A stretch of DNA of 64,000 bases from an uncultured Methylophilaceae bacterium (GCA_905618945.1 CAJQTF010000005.1:56078-120077); one strand, 5' to 3'; positions 30,279 through 44,205 are shown, counted from the first letter of the stretch. Translations and numbers: made by a program. The notes: generated by a model not told the origin, from the sequence alone.

Positions 30279-33200
30279 ACTACGTCACTTAGTAATTTTT
30301 TTATATATGTTGATCTCTTATTTAAGTCATCGATAGCAACCATTACCTTGATCTTATCTGGGCCATTCATCCTGAATGCTTTATCAGACTGAATAAGATC
30401 GATTAATTTAACTGCATCAATATTGGCATCTTTTTTAAAGGTCACTTCAACAGATGAAGCACTCGCATCTATCTTTATTACGTCATAGTTTTCAATATCA
30501 ACCCTTAATTGGTGTGTGATAATTAAGTTTTTAGTTTGTTCGGGCATAATCCCAAATCGATCAATTAACTCTTCTTTCAATTCATTTAAGCTCTCAGTAC
30601 TTTTGCAGTCTGATAAGCGCTTATAAACAATAAGTCTTTCATTTATATTACGACAATAACTCTCAGGGAGAATTGTTGGAGCATGTAAATTAATTTCTTT
30701 ATGTTTAGTCAATGGTGCGTTGATATCTAATTTTTTACCTAACTTAATTTCTTTGATAGTCTGATTTAGCATATCAATATATAAATTAAATCCAATTTCA
30801 TGAATCTGACCACTTTGATTGTCTCCAAGTAAATCCCCTGCCCCCCTTATCTCTAAATCATGAATAGCCAAATAGTATCCAGCGCCTAAATCTTCTAATA
30901 ATTGAATTGCATCTAATCTTTTTTTAGCTTGAGATGATATTTTTTTATCTTGATCTAAAAGGAGATAGGCGTAAGCCTGGTGATGTGAGCGGCCCACTCG
31001 CCCCCTAAGTTGATGTAACTGACCTAAGCCAAATTTATCTGCACGATTCATAATGATTGTATTAGCTGTGGGAATATCAATACCATTCTCAATAATGGTG
31101 GTACATAACAAAATATTGATTCTTTGCTGATTAAAGTCTTGCATGACATGTTCTAGCTCTTTTTCTCTCAATTGCCCATGAGCAATTCCTATTTTAGCCT
31201 CAGGGATCAACTTTAAAAGTCTTTCATGCATAGATTGAATCGTATTGACCTCGTTATGAAGGAAATAGACTTGGCCGCCCCTGTTAAATTCTCGAAGAAC
31301 TGCTTCACGGATAGTTCCAGTACTAAATTCATGCACAAATGTTTTTATAGATAATCGCTTTTGTGGTGGAGTGGCTATAATTGAAAATTCTCTTAAGCCC
31401 TCCATTGCCATTGATAAAGTTCTCGGTATTGGAGTAGCGGTTAATGTTAAAACATCGACATTTGCTCTGAATGCCTTAAGATTTTCTTTCTGTCTTACCC
31501 CAAAGCGATGTTCTTCATCAATAATCACAAGTCCAAGATCTCTAAATTCAACATCAGGTTGGAGTAGTCTGTGAGTGCCAATAATAATATCGACCTTACC
31601 CTCTTTTAATTTTACCAATGACTCATTTTGTTGTTTTTTAGTTTTAAATCTTGATATTTCATCAATCTTTATTGGCCATTTTGCAAATCTATCTAGGAAG
31701 GTATTGAAATGCTGCTCAGCTAAAAGTGTTGTTGGCACCAAAACAACCACCTGCTTCGAATTCATTGCTGATATAAAAGCAGCTCTCAGTGCAACCTCAG
31801 TTTTACCAAATCCAACATCCCCACAAACCAATCTATCCATTGGTCTTGGGGCTTCCATATCTTTTATTACACTTTCAATAGCATCAAGTTGGTCTGGTGT
31901 CTCCTCAAAAGGAAACTCTTCAATGAAGGATTCATAATCATTTAAAGCGATAGTTTGGCTAGTTCCTTTCTGCAAGGAACGTTTCGCATAGAGACTTAAA
32001 AGTTCAGCCGCAGTGTCATGAATTTGTATAAGAGCCTTTTTCTTGGCCTTATCCCAACTAGCATTTCCAAGACTGTTCAATGGGGCTGATTCCATCGGCC
32101 CACCTGAATACCTTGATATCAAATGAAGTTGGGAAATGGGAACATATAATTTTGTGTCCCCTTTGTAATGAAGCAATAAAAATTCTGTTTGATCCTCGTC
32201 AAAATCTAAATTAGTCAGCCCTTGATATCGACCAACCCCATATTGCTCATGCACAACTGGGTCTCCAATATTGAGTTCAGTTAAATCCTTAACGATACCG
32301 TCCGAATTAAAATCTTTATTTCTACTCTTTCGAGTCGGTTGCTTTATAAAATTTGGGAAAATTTCATTTTCGGTAATAATGCAAATATCTTTAGATATAA
32401 ACCCATCATGAAGCGGGCTCACGATAAGGTTTAACTTATCATTAGAATCAGTAAATTTTTGCCAGTTGTCTACCACAGAAAATTCAATCTTACTTTGATT
32501 TAGAAGCTCACCCAACGTCTCCCTCCTTCCTAAACCCTCTGCGCATATCAGCACTTTATGTTTATTATTTGAAATGAATAATTGAAGCTTATTCAATGGG
32601 CATTCATTGCCTCTATCAATGCTAACGTCAGGGAAAGAGCTATCGCATTTTGTTTTCTTAACTTTTAATTTCTGGAATTTATCTATATTTTTAAAAAATA
32701 TATCGGAAGGGATTAAGAAATCATTAGGTTTTAAGATGGGTCTATCTAAATCGTAAGCATACAAACTGAATCTTTTTTCTGCCTCTGACCAGTAATTCTG
32801 AGATGCAGAAGCTAAAGAATCAGCTATAAATATAGGGTCATTTAAGTCTAAATAATCAAATATTGTATTTGTAGATTCAAAAAATAAAGGTAAATACCAT
32901 TCCATTCCTGCAAAAGGGACTCCCTTACTTATACTTTTATAAATTTTGGATTTAGATGGGTCACCATCAAACATTTCTCTATGATTTTGTCGGAACACTT
33001 TGATACCTAACTCATCAATTGGGCATTCTCTAGCAGGTAATAGCTTTATTTCATTTGTTGGGTATAAACTTCTTTGAGTGTCTGGGTCAAATGTCCTTAT
33101 AGAATCAATTTGTGTATCAAAAAAATCTATCCTGTATGGCACCATAGAGCCCATTGGAAATAAATCAATCAAACCGCCACGAATTGCATATTCACCAGGT

Positions 33201-33673
33201 TGAATTACTTTATCCACCATTAAATAGCCATTATTAATTAACCTTTCTTTAAAGCTTTCAATATCAACATTTTCATCTTTTTTATATTGAAAACTATACT
33301 TTTCAATATAATCTCTTGGAGGCATGAAATGAAGCGCCGTAGTAATTGGTATTAAATTAATATCAAATTCTTTTTTAGTCATCTGATATAAAGTCAATAA
33401 TCTTTCTGAAGTTAAGTCTGGGTGCGGTGATATTTGATCGTAAGGTAAAGTTTCCCAGTCTGGAAGAAGATTGACTTTTAACTTAGGGAAAAACCATGCA
33501 ATTTCTTCTTTTATGCGAATAGCTTCAAAAACTGAACAGGTTATAATATTTAGTGATTTTTTATCTTCCTGTAAAAAGTCCTCAAAATACTTACCAATTG
33601 AGAGGCTTAAAGATGAATTAGCTTCAAAAAAAAGATTTTTTGGTGATTTATTATTTACTAATGTTGTAGGCAT
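30275..33673 (-). CDS. mfd: Transcription-repair coupling factor Mfd
   Basis: Mfd removes RNA polymerase stalled at lesions and recruits UvrA. The 1132-residue protein shows the UvrB-like N-terminal modules, the CarD-like RNA-polymerase interaction domain (around 440-540, GDPVVHEQYGVGRYQGL), the RecG-like motor with Walker A near 619 (GDVGFGKTE) and DEEH box, and a TRCF C-terminal domain. The length is slightly below the E. coli protein and nothing essential looks missing. It converges on the AddA gene with a 4-base shared stop and is divergent from rpiA with a 65-base gap. Confidence 0.97.
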   Translation of the reverse strand: MPTTLVNNKSPKNLFFEANSSLSLSIGKYFEDFLQEDKKSLNIITCSVFEAIRIKEEIAWFFPKLKVNLLPDWETLPYDQISPHPDLTSERLLTLYQMTKKEFDINLIPITTALHFMPPRDYIEKYSFQYKKDENVDIESFKERLINNGYLMVDKVIQPGEYAIRGGLIDLFPMGSMVPYRIDFFDTQIDSIRTFDPDTQRSLYPTNEIKLLPARECPIDELGIKVFRQNHREMFDGDPSKSKIYKSISKGVPFAGMEWYLPLFFESTNTIFDYLDLNDPIFIADSLASASQNYWSEAEKRFSLYAYDLDRPILKPNDFLIPSDIFFKNIDKFQKLKVKKTKCDSSFPDVSIDRGNECPLNKLQLFISNNKHKVLICAEGLGRRETLGELLNQSKIEFSVVDNWQKFTDSNDKLNLIVSPLHDGFISKDICIITENEIFPNFIKQPTRKSRNKDFNSDGIVKDLTELNIGDPVVHEQYGVGRYQGLTNLDFDEDQTEFLLLHYKGDTKLYVPISQLHLISRYSGGPMESAPLNSLGNASWDKAKKKALIQIHDTAAELLSLYAKRSLQKGTSQTIALNDYESFIEEFPFEETPDQLDAIESVIKDMEAPRPMDRLVCGDVGFGKTEVALRAAFISAMNSKQVVVLVPTTLLAEQHFNTFLDRFAKWPIKIDEISRFKTKKQQNESLVKLKEGKVDIIIGTHRLLQPDVEFRDLGLVIIDEEHRFGVRQKENLKAFRANVDVLTLTATPIPRTLSMAMEGLREFSIIATPPQKRLSIKTFVHEFSTGTIREAVLREFNRGGQVYFLHNEVNTIQSMHERLLKLIPEAKIGIAHGQLREKELEHVMQDFNQQRINILLCTTIIENGIDIPTANTIIMNRADKFGLGQLHQLRGRVGRSHHQAYAYLLLDQDKKISSQAKKRLDAIQLLEDLGAGYYLAIHDLEIRGAGDLLGDNQSGQIHEIGFNLYIDMLNQTIKEIKLGKKLDINAPLTKHKEINLHAPTILPESYCRNINERLIVYKRLSDCKSTESLNELKEELIDRFGIMPEQTKNLIITHQLRVDIENYDVIKIDASASSVEVTFKKDANIDAVKLIDLIQSDKAFRMNGPDKIKVMVAIDDLNKRSTYIKKLLSDVV

Positions 33674-33738
33674 GCATTACTATCTTTATTGAGTCGCGAT
33701 ATTATAAACAATTATTAATGAAATAACGGATATATGAC

Positions 33739-34509
33739 ATGAATGATAAAGAAATAGTTGCACTAGCTGCATTAAAGTTCGTAAAAAATAATACAATAAT
33801 TGGACTGGGTACAGGATCAACAGCGAATTATTTTATTGATGGGTTAGCCCAAAAAATAAAAAATGAGAGCCTTAATATAAAAGTTGTAGCTAGCTCAACA
33901 ACAAGTCAAATTAAAGCAATTGAAGCAGGTTTGGCTTATATTTCTTTAGATCAAATTGAAACGATAGATTTATATGTTGATGGTGCAGACGAAGTTGCTG
34001 ATTTAGATACATACAAATTTGCTCTTAAAGGTCGAGGTTACGATTTAATTAGAGAAAAATTATTAGCCTATACAAGTAATCGGTTCGTCATTATTGGCGA
34101 TCAGTCTAAGATAGTTAAAAGTATTGGTGATAATTTTCCTATACCGATTGAGATTTCACCAATCGCATGGAGAATAACAAAAAGGCTTATTGAAAATAAG
34201 CTTTCGGATTGTTTGGTGAGTTGTGATGTAAGACAAAATACTGCTGGTGATGGTTTTGCTATAACTTCTTATGGAAATTTAGTCCTTGATTGCAAAATTG
34301 AAAGTATTGAAGACAGTAAACTTTATGAGTTATCCGATACAATATCAAATACTCCTGGTGTTTTAGAGCATGGAATTTTTGGGGGAAGTATGTCTAATGA
34401 GGATAGCATGTATGCCGTACTCATTTCTAACAAGGGCAAGGTTGAAGCCTATGGTCCTGGAGTTTATGACGACGATGAAGAGGCTAAAATATTTAACAGT
34501 TTTAGCTAG
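33739..34509 (+). CDS. rpiA: Ribose-5-phosphate isomerase A
   Basis: Interconverts ribose-5-phosphate and ribulose-5-phosphate. In a ribulose-monophosphate methylotroph it would also feed formaldehyde fixation. The 256-residue protein has the [12 protein letters not shown] phosphate loop, the DGADEV motif and the KGRG segment of the RpiA family; about 35 extra residues compared with the E. coli protein are spread along the chain. Its TAG stop shares the CTAG quartet with the convergent serS stop. Confidence 0.95.
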   Translation: MNDKEIVALAALKFVKNNTIIGLGTGSTANYFIDGLAQKIKNESLNIKVVASSTTSQIKAIEAGLAYISLDQIETIDLYVDGADEVADLDTYKFALKGRGYDLIREKLLAYTSNRFVIIGDQSKIVKSIGDNFPIPIEISPIAWRITKRLIENKLSDCLVSCDVRQNTAGDGFAITSYGNLVLDCKIESIEDSKLYELSDTISNTPGVLEHGIFGGSMSNEDSMYAVLISNKGKVEAYGPGVYDDDEEAKIFNSFS

Positions 34510-35786
34510 CTGGAAGTTAGTTTACTTCTGCCCCCCATATAAGAAACTAAAGCTTTTGGAATTATGATGTCACCATTTTCTTGTTGGTAATTTTCTAAGA
34601 TAGCTACTAAAGTCCTACCAACTGCTAAACCTGAGCCATTTAATGTATGTAAAAATTTATTCTTACCGTCAGCGTCTTTGTATCTTGCTTTCAATCTTCT
34701 CGCTTGAAAGTCTTCACAATTAGATATAGAAGATATCTCTCTATAGGTGTTCTGTGACGGAAGCCAGACTTCGATATCAAATGTCTTAGCAGCTCCAAAA
34801 CCCATATCGCCTTTGCATAAAGAAACTACTCTGTATGGCAACTCTAACTTTTTGAGAATATTTTCAGCATGGACCACCATTTCATCCAATACCTTGTAGC
34901 TTGAATCAGGATGACTAATTTGCACCATCTCAACTTTATCAAACTGATGCTGACGGATCATGCCTCTTGTATCTTTTCCATAAGAGCCAGCCTCAGATCT
35001 AAAGCATGGTGTATGTGCTGTGAATTTTAATGGCAAATCACTTTCTTCAATTACTCTATCTCGAACAAAATTTGTTAGAGGTACCTCACCGGTTGGAATA
35101 AGGTAAAGAGAGTCGTCATCCCCTTTACTTGTTTTAAATAAGTCTTCAGAAAACTTGGGTAGCTGACCTGTGCCAATTAATGATTCTTCATTAACTAAAT
35201 ATGGGGTATAGCATTCTTCATAATCGTGTTCTTGGGTTTGAACATCCAACATCAACTGTCCAATTGCCCTATGAAGCTTTGCTATACCTCCCTTCATAAC
35301 TACAAATCTCGCTCCTGATAGCTTACTTCCTAATTCAAAATCTAAACCATGATTTAATCCTACATCCACATGATCTTTAATCTCAAAACTGAAATTCTGG
35401 GGCTTCCCGAATTCTTTTACAATTAAATTATCTTTTTCTGAGCTACCATTTGGTACTGAATCATGAGGGATATTAGGAATATTAAGTAAGAATTGATTTA
35501 ATGATGTTTGAATTATTGCTAACTGGCTTTCTAATTCTTTTAATGTTTCAGCAATAATATTTACTTGTGCCATCAAATCTGAAGCATCTTTACCCTTACC
35601 CTTTTCAATACCAATATTTTTTGAAAACTGATTGCGCTGCCCTTGAAGCTCTTGAGTTTTAACTTGTATGACTTTTCTATCTTTTTCCAAGGATTCATAT
35701 TTCTTAATATCTAAATCGAATCCTCGCTCTTTGAGTAAATTTGCTATTGCCTTACTGTCTTCTCTTAATAAATTTATATCAATCAT
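34506..35786 (-). CDS. serS: Seryl-tRNA synthetase
   Basis: A class-II synthetase of 426 residues. The N-terminal coiled-coil arm (about 30-105) is followed by the catalytic core with motif 2 ([28 protein letters not shown] region) and motif 3 ([16 protein letters not shown]). It starts in an ATGA overlap with rarA and belongs to the conserved ftsK-lolA-rarA-serS block. Confidence 0.97.
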   Translation of the reverse strand: MIDINLLREDSKAIANLLKERGFDLDIKKYESLEKDRKVIQVKTQELQGQRNQFSKNIGIEKGKGKDASDLMAQVNIIAETLKELESQLAIIQTSLNQFLLNIPNIPHDSVPNGSSEKDNLIVKEFGKPQNFSFEIKDHVDVGLNHGLDFELGSKLSGARFVVMKGGIAKLHRAIGQLMLDVQTQEHDYEECYTPYLVNEESLIGTGQLPKFSEDLFKTSKGDDDSLYLIPTGEVPLTNFVRDRVIEESDLPLKFTAHTPCFRSEAGSYGKDTRGMIRQHQFDKVEMVQISHPDSSYKVLDEMVVHAENILKKLELPYRVVSLCKGDMGFGAAKTFDIEVWLPSQNTYREISSISNCEDFQARRLKARYKDADGKNKFLHTLNGSGLAVGRTLVAILENYQQENGDIIIPKALVSYMGGRSKLTSS

Positions 35787-37087
35787 TTTTTTCCCTGATT
35801 ATTTTTATATGAGTCATCTAATGATTTCAAATAGTCTAATTTCTCTTTTATCTTAATTTCTAAACCACGATTTGTTGGGTTATAAAATTTTATTGGGTTC
35901 ATTTCGTCAGGGAAATATTTTACACCAGCAGCATATGCATCTGGCTCATTATGTGCATAACGATAATTTTTTCCGTAATCTAAATTTTCCATCAACTTAG
36001 TTGGTGCATTTCTTAAATGAAGAGGAACATCAAACTGTTGGTGTTCTTTAATAAATGCCTTAGTTTCGTTATAAGCCATATATGATGCATTACTTTTAGG
36101 AGCCAAGGATAGATATAATATAGCATTTACTAAGGCTAGTTCACCCTCAGGGTAACCTAATCTTTCAAAAATTTGGTATGCCTCTAAAGCTATTGTCTGA
36201 GCTTTTGGATCTGCTAATCCAATATCTTCAATTGAGATTCTTATTATTCTTCTTGCTAAATAAAGAGGGTCTGCCCCTCCATCTATCATTCTTAGTAGCC
36301 AATAAACTGAAGCATCTGGATTGGAGCCCCTAACAGACTTGTGCATTGCTGATATTTGATCGTAAAACTGTTCGCCACCCTTGTCAAACCTTCTAACTTT
36401 ATCGGATATTATTTTATTAACTAATTCTTTATTGATAACTCCATCTACTTTTAGCTTTAGTGAGTTAATAAGCATCTCGAGTAAATTTATTAATCGTCTT
36501 GCATCACCATTTGCATATGTAAGTATCATCTCTCTAGCTAAATCGTCTATCAATATCTTCTTATGTTCATCGATTATCTTATCAATAATCTTTGTTAATG
36601 AGTCTAAAGTAAGAGTTTTTAAAACATATGTTTGACACCTACTTAATAAAGCTGAGTTAACTTCAAATGATGGGTTTTCCGTTGTTGCGCCAATAAAAAT
36701 TATTAATCCTGATTCAATATGGGGCAAAAAAGCATCTTGTTGACTTTTATTAAAACGATGAACTTCATCAACAAAAAGTATTGTTTTTTTATTTTGATGA
36801 TCAGAAGCAAATTGAGCTTTTTCTACAGATTCCCTTATTTCTTTAACACCTGATAAAACTGCTGAAAGAGGAATAAATTGAGCTTCAACATTAAGTGCTA
36901 TTACTCGAGCAATGGTTGTTTTTCCAACTCCTGGAGGACCCCATAAAATCATAGAGGGTAAATTTCCTGAATCAATTGCTACTTTAAGGGATTGCCCATC
37001 ACCTAAAATATGCTCTTGGCCTACAATATCTTTAATCTCTTTTGGTCTTAAAAATTCGGCTAATGGAATTGATGATTGAGTATTCAT
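35783..37087 (-). CDS. rarA: Replication-associated recombination protein RarA
   Basis: An AAA+ ATPase (MgsA/RarA) that acts at stalled replication forks with SSB. The 434 residues show Walker A at 50-58 (GPPGVGKTT), Walker [10 protein letters not shown] and the C-terminal MgsA domain containing RNAPTKLM. It sits between lolA (0-base gap) and serS (4-base overlap). Confidence 0.96.
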   Translation of the reverse strand: MNTQSSIPLAEFLRPKEIKDIVGQEHILGDGQSLKVAIDSGNLPSMILWGPPGVGKTTIARVIALNVEAQFIPLSAVLSGVKEIRESVEKAQFASDHQNKKTILFVDEVHRFNKSQQDAFLPHIESGLIIFIGATTENPSFEVNSALLSRCQTYVLKTLTLDSLTKIIDKIIDEHKKILIDDLAREMILTYANGDARRLINLLEMLINSLKLKVDGVINKELVNKIISDKVRRFDKGGEQFYDQISAMHKSVRGSNPDASVYWLLRMIDGGADPLYLARRIIRISIEDIGLADPKAQTIALEAYQIFERLGYPEGELALVNAILYLSLAPKSNASYMAYNETKAFIKEHQQFDVPLHLRNAPTKLMENLDYGKNYRYAHNEPDAYAAGVKYFPDEMNPIKFYNPTNRGLEIKIKEKLDYLKSLDDSYKNNQGKK

Positions 37088-37693
37088 CTAATTTCTTATG
37101 ACATCAATATCTTCAGGCGTATTAAATAAAAAAATAGCTTCGTTAATCTCTGTATTGCGGCTAACTTTACTAAACTCAATTTCGGTTGTGTTATCAAAAC
37201 CATCAATAATCCTCATACCTTTTAATTTTTTATGAGAAAAATTAATAAATACTTCTTTAAAATTAGCTTTTTCAGGCTCATGGGGTAATGCCCTAAACCA
37301 ATCAACCCCTTTTTTATCCTGAATAATAGTAATCTCAAAAAGACTTTCTATATCATTAGTTACCAATAACATTGCCGGACTCACACCGCCAAACTTTTTT
37401 AAATGACTAATAACCACTTGTTTTAAATCGGGATCATATAAGTACAATAGTTCGCCATCACTAATGAGTTGGCTTTTTGAAGGCTCCAGGTAATCCCATT
37501 TAAATAAATTTGGTTTTTTAAAAAAAAATTGGCCTGAAACTTCCTGGAGGATAGCACCGTTTTGATCTGCAACTTTCTGTTTAAAGTTACCAGTAAGAGA
37601 ATTCATTTGGTTAAGTATATTTGATAAGTCGGAATCTGAATTAGCCGATATATTTAAACTAAATAATAAAATGAAAAAGAATCTAATCATCAT
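37088..37693 (-). CDS. lolA: Outer-membrane lipoprotein carrier LolA
   Basis: LolA is the periplasmic chaperone that carries lipoproteins from LolCDE to LolB. The 201-residue precursor begins with a hydrophobic signal peptide (about 1-18) and shows the LolA pattern [18 protein letters not shown], then DPDLKQV. It overlaps the end of ftsK by 11 bases, the same order as in E. coli. Confidence 0.94.
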   Translation of the reverse strand: MMIRFFFILLFSLNISANSDSDLSNILNQMNSLTGNFKQKVADQNGAILQEVSGQFFFKKPNLFKWDYLEPSKSQLISDGELLYLYDPDLKQVVISHLKKFGGVSPAMLLVTNDIESLFEITIIQDKKGVDWFRALPHEPEKANFKEVFINFSHKKLKGMRIIDGFDNTTEIEFSKVSRNTEINEAIFLFNTPEDIDVIRN

Positions 37694-39980
37694 TATTATT
37701 AACTATTACTTCTCGGTTTCCATTATTTTGCATTGGGGTTACCAATCCGGCTTTTTCCATATCTTCGATAATTCTTGCCGCTCGGTTATATCCTATCCTT
37801 AAATTTCTCTGAACATAAGAAATTGAAGCTTTTTTAGTTCTAAGAACGATTTCAACAGCTTCATCATAAAGAGGATCTTTCTCTCCTGATGGCCCTAACT
37901 CGCCTAAAATATTATTAGCACTATCATTTGGGTTAAGTATTTCATCTATATAATTAGGCTCAGCTTTTGCTTTAAGAAAATTAACCACTTTATGAACTTC
38001 TTGATCAGAAACAAAAGCCCCATGAATTCTATCCGGATAGCTTGTTCCAGGAGGCATATAAAGCATGTCCCCCTTGCCTAATAATGTTTCTGCTCCCATC
38101 TGATCTAAAATTGTTCTAGAATCAATTTTGCTTGAAACCTGAAATGCTATGCGGGTAGGAATATTTGCCTTAATCAGCCCGGTGATTACATCTACTGAAG
38201 GTCTTTGTGTGGCTAAAACTAAATGTATCCCAGATGCTCTAGCTTTTTGTGCAAGCCTCGCAATTAACTCTTCAATTTTTTTTCCCATTGTCATCATTAA
38301 ATCTGCTAGTTCATCAATCACAATCACTATTAATGGAAGCTCTTCTAGCACTTCTGGATTTTCAGTATCCAATGAGAATGGGTTTGTTAAAGGCTCTCCT
38401 TTCTCTTGAGAATCTTTAATTTTCTGATTAAAGCCAGAAAGATTCCTAACTCCAAACTCAGACATTAACTTATATCTTTTCTCCATTTCTGCAACACACC
38501 AATTCAAAGCATTTCCTGCTTGTCTCATATCTGTAACCACAGGAGACAATAAATGAGGTATTCCCTCGTATACTGATAATTCCAACATTTTAGGATCAAT
38601 TAAAATCATTTTAACTTTATCAGGAGTTGCTTTATACAAAAGGCTAAGTACAAGTGCATTAATTGCAACGGATTTACCAGAACCAGTAGTTCCAGCAATT
38701 AATATATGTGGCATTTTTGAAACATCGGCAATCACTGGTTTTCCAGAAATATTTTTACCTAATGCAACAGATAGTAAGGCTGATGTATCAACAAAAGTTT
38801 TTGAGCTTACAATTTCTGAAAGGTATACGATTTGTCTATCAGGATTAGGGATCTCTAAACCCATACAGGTTTTCCCGGGAATAGTTTCAACAACCCTAAC
38901 GCTTACAACTGACAATGCTCTAGCTAAATCTTTTGCAAGGTTTATAACCTGACTACCCTTTACACCCGCTGCTGGTTCAAATTCATAACGTGTAATTACT
39001 GGACCAGGTTGAGCTGAAATAACTTTTGCCTCAATGCCAAAATCTAATAATTTTTTCTCTATTAATCTTGAAATAAATTCAATAGTTTCTGGAGACTGCA
39101 CTGACAGCTCTTTTTCTGGTTCATCCAAAAGATGTAAAGGCGGTAGTATTGAATCTGAGTCACCGAATAGGTTAGTTTGCTTTTCTTTTTTTACTCGGTC
39201 ACTCTCTTTAACCGGTATATTTAAATCCAAAATTTTGACTGGCGCACGATCTTCTAGTTTTTTCCTCTCGGCTTCAATAAAAGAAGTTCTCTCTTTTTCA
39301 AGCCTTTTACCTTCTTTTCGATCTTGCCAATCAATATATTTATTAATAATACTATTGCATACATTACAAATAAAATTACCAAGGCCTTCTGAAATTGTTA
39401 TCCAAGACCAGCCAGTAAACAAACTAAAGCCAATAGCAAAAGATATTAATAAAAATACTAAAGTTCCAATATAGCCCATTGCTTGCTCTAAAAATCCATA
39501 CATACTATTCCCCAAAATTCCCCCTTGCTCAGAAGGTAATCTTGCTGAGAAATCAACTACATAACCTGATTCAAAAGTTGATGAAGATAGAAGAAGAAGA
39601 AGAAAGCCTAGATAATGAATAATTAAAAGATGTTTTATTTCATAATTTTCATTTTCAATTCTAGGATAAATTAAAAAAATGCTATATATGCTCAAAAAAA
39701 CAAGCCACCAGGCAGACAAGCCGAAAATATTTAAAAAGAAGTCTGAAAAATAAGCTCCACTTATTCCAGCAAAATTATTTATGTTTTTACTTATGTCTAT
39801 ACTATGCGAAAAGGAAGGATCACTTGCTGAATAACTTATTAAAGCGAGGGTTATATATAAGCCAATAAATAATAGAGTAAACCAAGAAGCCTCTCTAATA
39901 ACCCTGCTAGCCAAATCTCTAGGGGCTTTTTTAGTTGCGACTAAATTCTTATTATTTTTTGATTTATGTCTTGAAAACAA
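37683..39980 (-). CDS. ftsK: DNA translocase FtsK
   Basis: Couples chromosome segregation to cell division. The 765-residue protein has four N-terminal membrane spans (about 35-195), a short charged linker (about 210-290) and the hexameric motor with Walker A near 430 (GTTGSGKS) and Walker [13 protein letters not shown]-terminal gamma winged-helix domain (about 695-760) reads the orienting KOPS sequences. The linker is much shorter than in E. coli. The start appears to be a TTG, as the reading frame has no upstream ATG and the positively charged N-terminus fits. Confidence 0.96.
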   Translation of the reverse strand: MFSRHKSKNNKNLVATKKAPRDLASRVIREASWFTLLFIGLYITLALISYSASDPSFSHSIDISKNINNFAGISGAYFSDFFLNIFGLSAWWLVFLSIYSIFLIYPRIENENYEIKHLLIIHYLGFLLLLLSSSTFESGYVVDFSARLPSEQGGILGNSMYGFLEQAMGYIGTLVFLLISFAIGFSLFTGWSWITISEGLGNFICNVCNSIINKYIDWQDRKEGKRLEKERTSFIEAERKKLEDRAPVKILDLNIPVKESDRVKKEKQTNLFGDSDSILPPLHLLDEPEKELSVQSPETIEFISRLIEKKLLDFGIEAKVISAQPGPVITRYEFEPAAGVKGSQVINLAKDLARALSVVSVRVVETIPGKTCMGLEIPNPDRQIVYLSEIVSSKTFVDTSALLSVALGKNISGKPVIADVSKMPHILIAGTTGSGKSVAINALVLSLLYKATPDKVKMILIDPKMLELSVYEGIPHLLSPVVTDMRQAGNALNWCVAEMEKRYKLMSEFGVRNLSGFNQKIKDSQEKGEPLTNPFSLDTENPEVLEELPLIVIVIDELADLMMTMGKKIEELIARLAQKARASGIHLVLATQRPSVDVITGLIKANIPTRIAFQVSSKIDSRTILDQMGAETLLGKGDMLYMPPGTSYPDRIHGAFVSDQEVHKVVNFLKAKAEPNYIDEILNPNDSANNILGELGPSGEKDPLYDEAVEIVLRTKKASISYVQRNLRIGYNRAARIIEDMEKAGLVTPMQNNGNREVIVNNNDD

Positions 39981-40206
39981 TTAAGGATACTCAATGAAAT
40001 TTTTTAAATTATATCAGGCTAAGTCTAAAATTGAACTGATATAAAAAATCTTTTTTTGTAATTCTAAATAATTTTTATATCAACCAGTATTACAATTGAA
40101 GCTTGTTTGAAGCTTTAGTTTTAATCTGCAAGAAAATAAAAATAAAAAGATTAGCAAAATTAATTAATATGATTTAAATAATTATTTGAAAAATGACTAT
40201 TATCAA

Positions 40207-40235
40207 TTGATTAGATGCTCAGTGTAAACTAGAAT
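40207..40235 (+). promoter_or_regulatory. Predicted sigma-70 promoter of trxB
   Basis: TTGATT and TAGAAT are separated by 17 bases and placed 36 bases before the trxB ATG. The rest of the 290-base ftsK/trxB gap holds a 9-base inverted repeat (TTATATCAG at 40009, CTGATATAA at 40036) and otherwise nothing I can interpret. Confidence 0.45.
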
Positions 40236-40267
40236 CATGTTTTCAATTAAGACTCTGGAAATTTTAA

Positions 40268-41746
<1,479 letters not shown>

Positions 41747-41750
<4 letters not shown>

Positions 41751-42223
41751 ACTACTTTAATTAAACAAATAGCCTGTGCTGCGATACCTTCAGATCTACC
41801 AATAAAACCTAATTTTTCTGTAGTGGTTGCTTTGATATTTATATTACCCAGGTCGCACATACAATCACTAGCAATGTTAACAATCATTTGATTTATATGC
41901 GGTTGCATCTTTGGAGCTTCACATATAATTGTTGCATCAATATTTCCAATAATGTAATTATTTAATTTTAAAGTCTCAATCACGGATCTTAAAAGTTTAC
42001 GAGAGTTTATATCTTTAAATACCTCATCAGTATCTGGAAAATGTTGGCCAATATCACCAAGCCCTGCCGCGCCCAATAAAGCATCCATGATTGCATGAAT
42101 CAATACATCAGCATCTGAGTGACCCTCCAAGCCGTATTCATAATCAATTTTAACCCCGCCAATAATTAGCGGTTTGTCTAATATAAATTTATGAACATCG
42201 AATCCTTGCCCTACTCTAGCCAT
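41747..42223 (-). CDS. ispF: 2-C-methyl-D-erythritol 2,4-cyclodiphosphate synthase
   Basis: Fifth step of the MEP isoprenoid pathway. The 158-residue protein has the metal-binding D9 and H11 (GQGFDVHKF) and H43 in EGHSDADVL, plus the C-terminal [10 protein letters not shown]. The start overlaps the ispD end by 8 bases, giving the common ispD-ispF pair. Confidence 0.97.
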
Positions 42224-42923
42224 TTGCCTTCCCTTTAATTATCGTACTAAAAACCTGGTTCATATTTATTAAATCCTCTGGGTAAGTAATCTTAAAGTTA
42301 GTAATCAGTCCTTTATAAACCATTGGTTTTAATCCGAGTGCTTCGATCGCTTCTGCTTCGTCCGTTGGCGTTCCAGTAAAATTATTAAGCGCTTCAATTA
42401 GTTTTTTATATTTAAACATTTGTGGTGTTTGCGCTAACCACAAAGTATCACGGTCTTCGGTTTTAATAATTTTATTTGATTGATCAACTCTTTTTATTGT
42501 ATCTACCGATGGTAAAGCCACTATGCCGCCTACACTATCCTGACCCACTTCTTTGATAAAAGAATTTATAAAAGACTCAGTAATGCCTACCCTTGCTGCA
42601 TCATGAACAAGGACCCAATCGTTATCTGATGTAAAACTTTCTATTGAATTAAGTGTATTTAAAACAGTTTCTGATCGACTACTACCGCCGGAATAATAAA
42701 TTTTAGTTTTGCGAGAAAAACTGTAATTTGAATTCTCGACGTTATTTCTTTCATCTGAATTAAAAGCAATCGAGATCGTATCAACAACAGAAACATTTGA
42801 AAAAATAAAATCTACCCATTCAATTAATGTTTTTCCATGAAAAGATGAAAATTGTTTAGGAATTTCCTGCCCCATCCTCGAGCCAGATCCTGCTGCTGGA
42901 ATAATTACATGAATCTTTGACAT
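42216..42923 (-). CDS. ispD: 2-C-methyl-D-erythritol 4-phosphate cytidylyltransferase
   Basis: Third step of the MEP pathway, transferring CMP to methylerythritol phosphate. The nucleotide-binding [10 protein letters not shown] is followed by the catalytic lysine in PKQF, and VLVHDAAR is present. I place the start at 42923 ([12 protein letters not shown]) because the distance to PAAG matches the family. An in-frame ATG at 42938 adds five residues, and neither has a clear ribosome site. It forms a two-gene unit with ispF. Confidence 0.95.
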   Translation of the reverse strand: MSKIHVIIPAAGSGSRMGQEIPKQFSSFHGKTLIEWVDFIFSNVSVVDTISIAFNSDERNNVENSNYSFSRKTKIYYSGGSSRSETVLNTLNSIESFTSDNDWVLVHDAARVGITESFINSFIKEVGQDSVGGIVALPSVDTIKRVDQSNKIIKTEDRDTLWLAQTPQMFKYKKLIEALNNFTGTPTDEAEAIEALGLKPMVYKGLITNFKITYPEDLINMNQVFSTIIKGKANG

Positions 42924-42956
42924 ACTAAATTTTAGCATGTCAAAGAATAAAGTTAA

Positions 42957-44150
42957 TTACTTATCGCTTGAAACTGAATTTATTTTATGAATGGTAATAT
43001 CAGCACCATTAAATTCTTCTTCTTCAGTAAGTCGGATGCCCATTGTACTTTTAACAATTGAGTAAATTATATAGCCACCGATAAATGCAACTGAAATCCC
43101 CACAAGAGTCCCAATTAGTTGAGAGTAAAAAGTTACTCCTCCCAGTCCACCAAGAGAAGTTAGGCCAAATATACCGGCAGCTATACCACCCCATGCCCCA
43201 CATATCCCATGCAAAGGCCATACACCAAGTACATCATCTATTTTCCACTTATTTTGTGTAAGTGAGAATGTCCAAACAAACAGAGCTCCTGCTATTGCTC
43301 CAGTTGCAAGAGCACCTAGTGGGTGAAAAAGATTTGATCCTGCGCATACGGCAACTAGCCCTGCTAACGGGCCATTATAAAGAAACCCAGGATCATTTTT
43401 ACCGACCACTAAAGCAGCAAGAGTGCCTCCTACCATTGCCATGAGAGAGTTAACTGCAACCAAACCAGTTATGCCATCAAGAGTTTGAGCTGACATCACA
43501 TTAAAACCAAACCACCCTACTGTTAGTATCCATGAACCCAGAGCCAGAAAAGGTATGCTAGAAGGTGGGAATGCGTTACATTTACCATCTTTTGAATATC
43601 TTCCATGCCGGGCACCTAATAAAATCACAGCGGCCAAAGCTATCCAACCACCCATTGCATGTACGACGACTGACCCAGCAAAATCATTAAAAGGAGCTCC
43701 AAAACTATTTGTTAAAAATTCCTGAAAACCATAATTACCATTCCAAATTACCCCTTCAAAAAAGGGATACAAAAAACCAACTAAAAGAAATGAGGCAATC
43801 ATTTGAGGGTTAAACTTTGCTCTTTCAGCAATCCCTCCAGAGATAATTGCAGGGATTGCAGCAGCAAAAGTTAATAGGAAGAAAAATTTGACTAATTCAT
43901 AGGCACTTTTTTCACTTAGTGCAGATGCTGCATCAAAAAAGTTAACACCGTAAGCTAAACTATAACCAATAAAAAAATAAGCAATTGTAGATACTGAAAA
44001 ATCAGCCATGATTTTAGCTAATGCATTTACTTGATTTTTTTCTCTTACAGTACCGACCTCTAAAAATGCAAAACCAGCATGCATTGCTAGCACCATAATT
44101 GCACCCAAAAGTATAAAGAGAACATTACTTTGATCTGCTAAATTTTCCAT
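42957..44150 (-). CDS. amtB: Ammonium transporter AmtB
   Basis: A channel-type ammonium transporter of about 397 residues and eleven membrane spans. The conserved pore-histidine regions HAMGGW and PLHGICGAWGG are present. The ATG at 44150 (MENLADQ) has an AGGA ribosome site 9 bases upstream and is preferred over an in-frame ATG at 44198 that would add a non-conserved extension. No glnK PII gene is adjacent, unlike the usual glnK-amtB pair, so nitrogen control must work through a distant PII protein. Confidence 0.93.
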   Translation of the reverse strand: MENLADQSNVLFILLGAIMVLAMHAGFAFLEVGTVREKNQVNALAKIMADFSVSTIAYFFIGYSLAYGVNFFDAASALSEKSAYELVKFFFLLTFAAAIPAIISGGIAERAKFNPQMIASFLLVGFLYPFFEGVIWNGNYGFQEFLTNSFGAPFNDFAGSVVVHAMGGWIALAAVILLGARHGRYSKDGKCNAFPPSSIPFLALGSWILTVGWFGFNVMSAQTLDGITGLVAVNSLMAMVGGTLAALVVGKNDPGFLYNGPLAGLVAVCAGSNLFHPLGALATGAIAGALFVWTFSLTQNKWKIDDVLGVWPLHGICGAWGGIAAGIFGLTSLGGLGGVTFYSQLIGTLVGISVAFIGGYIIYSIVKSTMGIRLTEEEEFNGADITIHKINSVSSDK

Positions 44151-44205
44151 TAATAAAATCCTAATATTTAAATTAAAATTTATTATCCACAAAATCAATT
44201 TTGAT

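Noticed and set aside
39994..40044. 16-codon frame with AAGGA upstream, possible leader peptide before trxB
   Set aside because: Too short and more than 220 bases from trxB; its end coincides with one arm of an inverted repeat, and no regulatory codons stand out.
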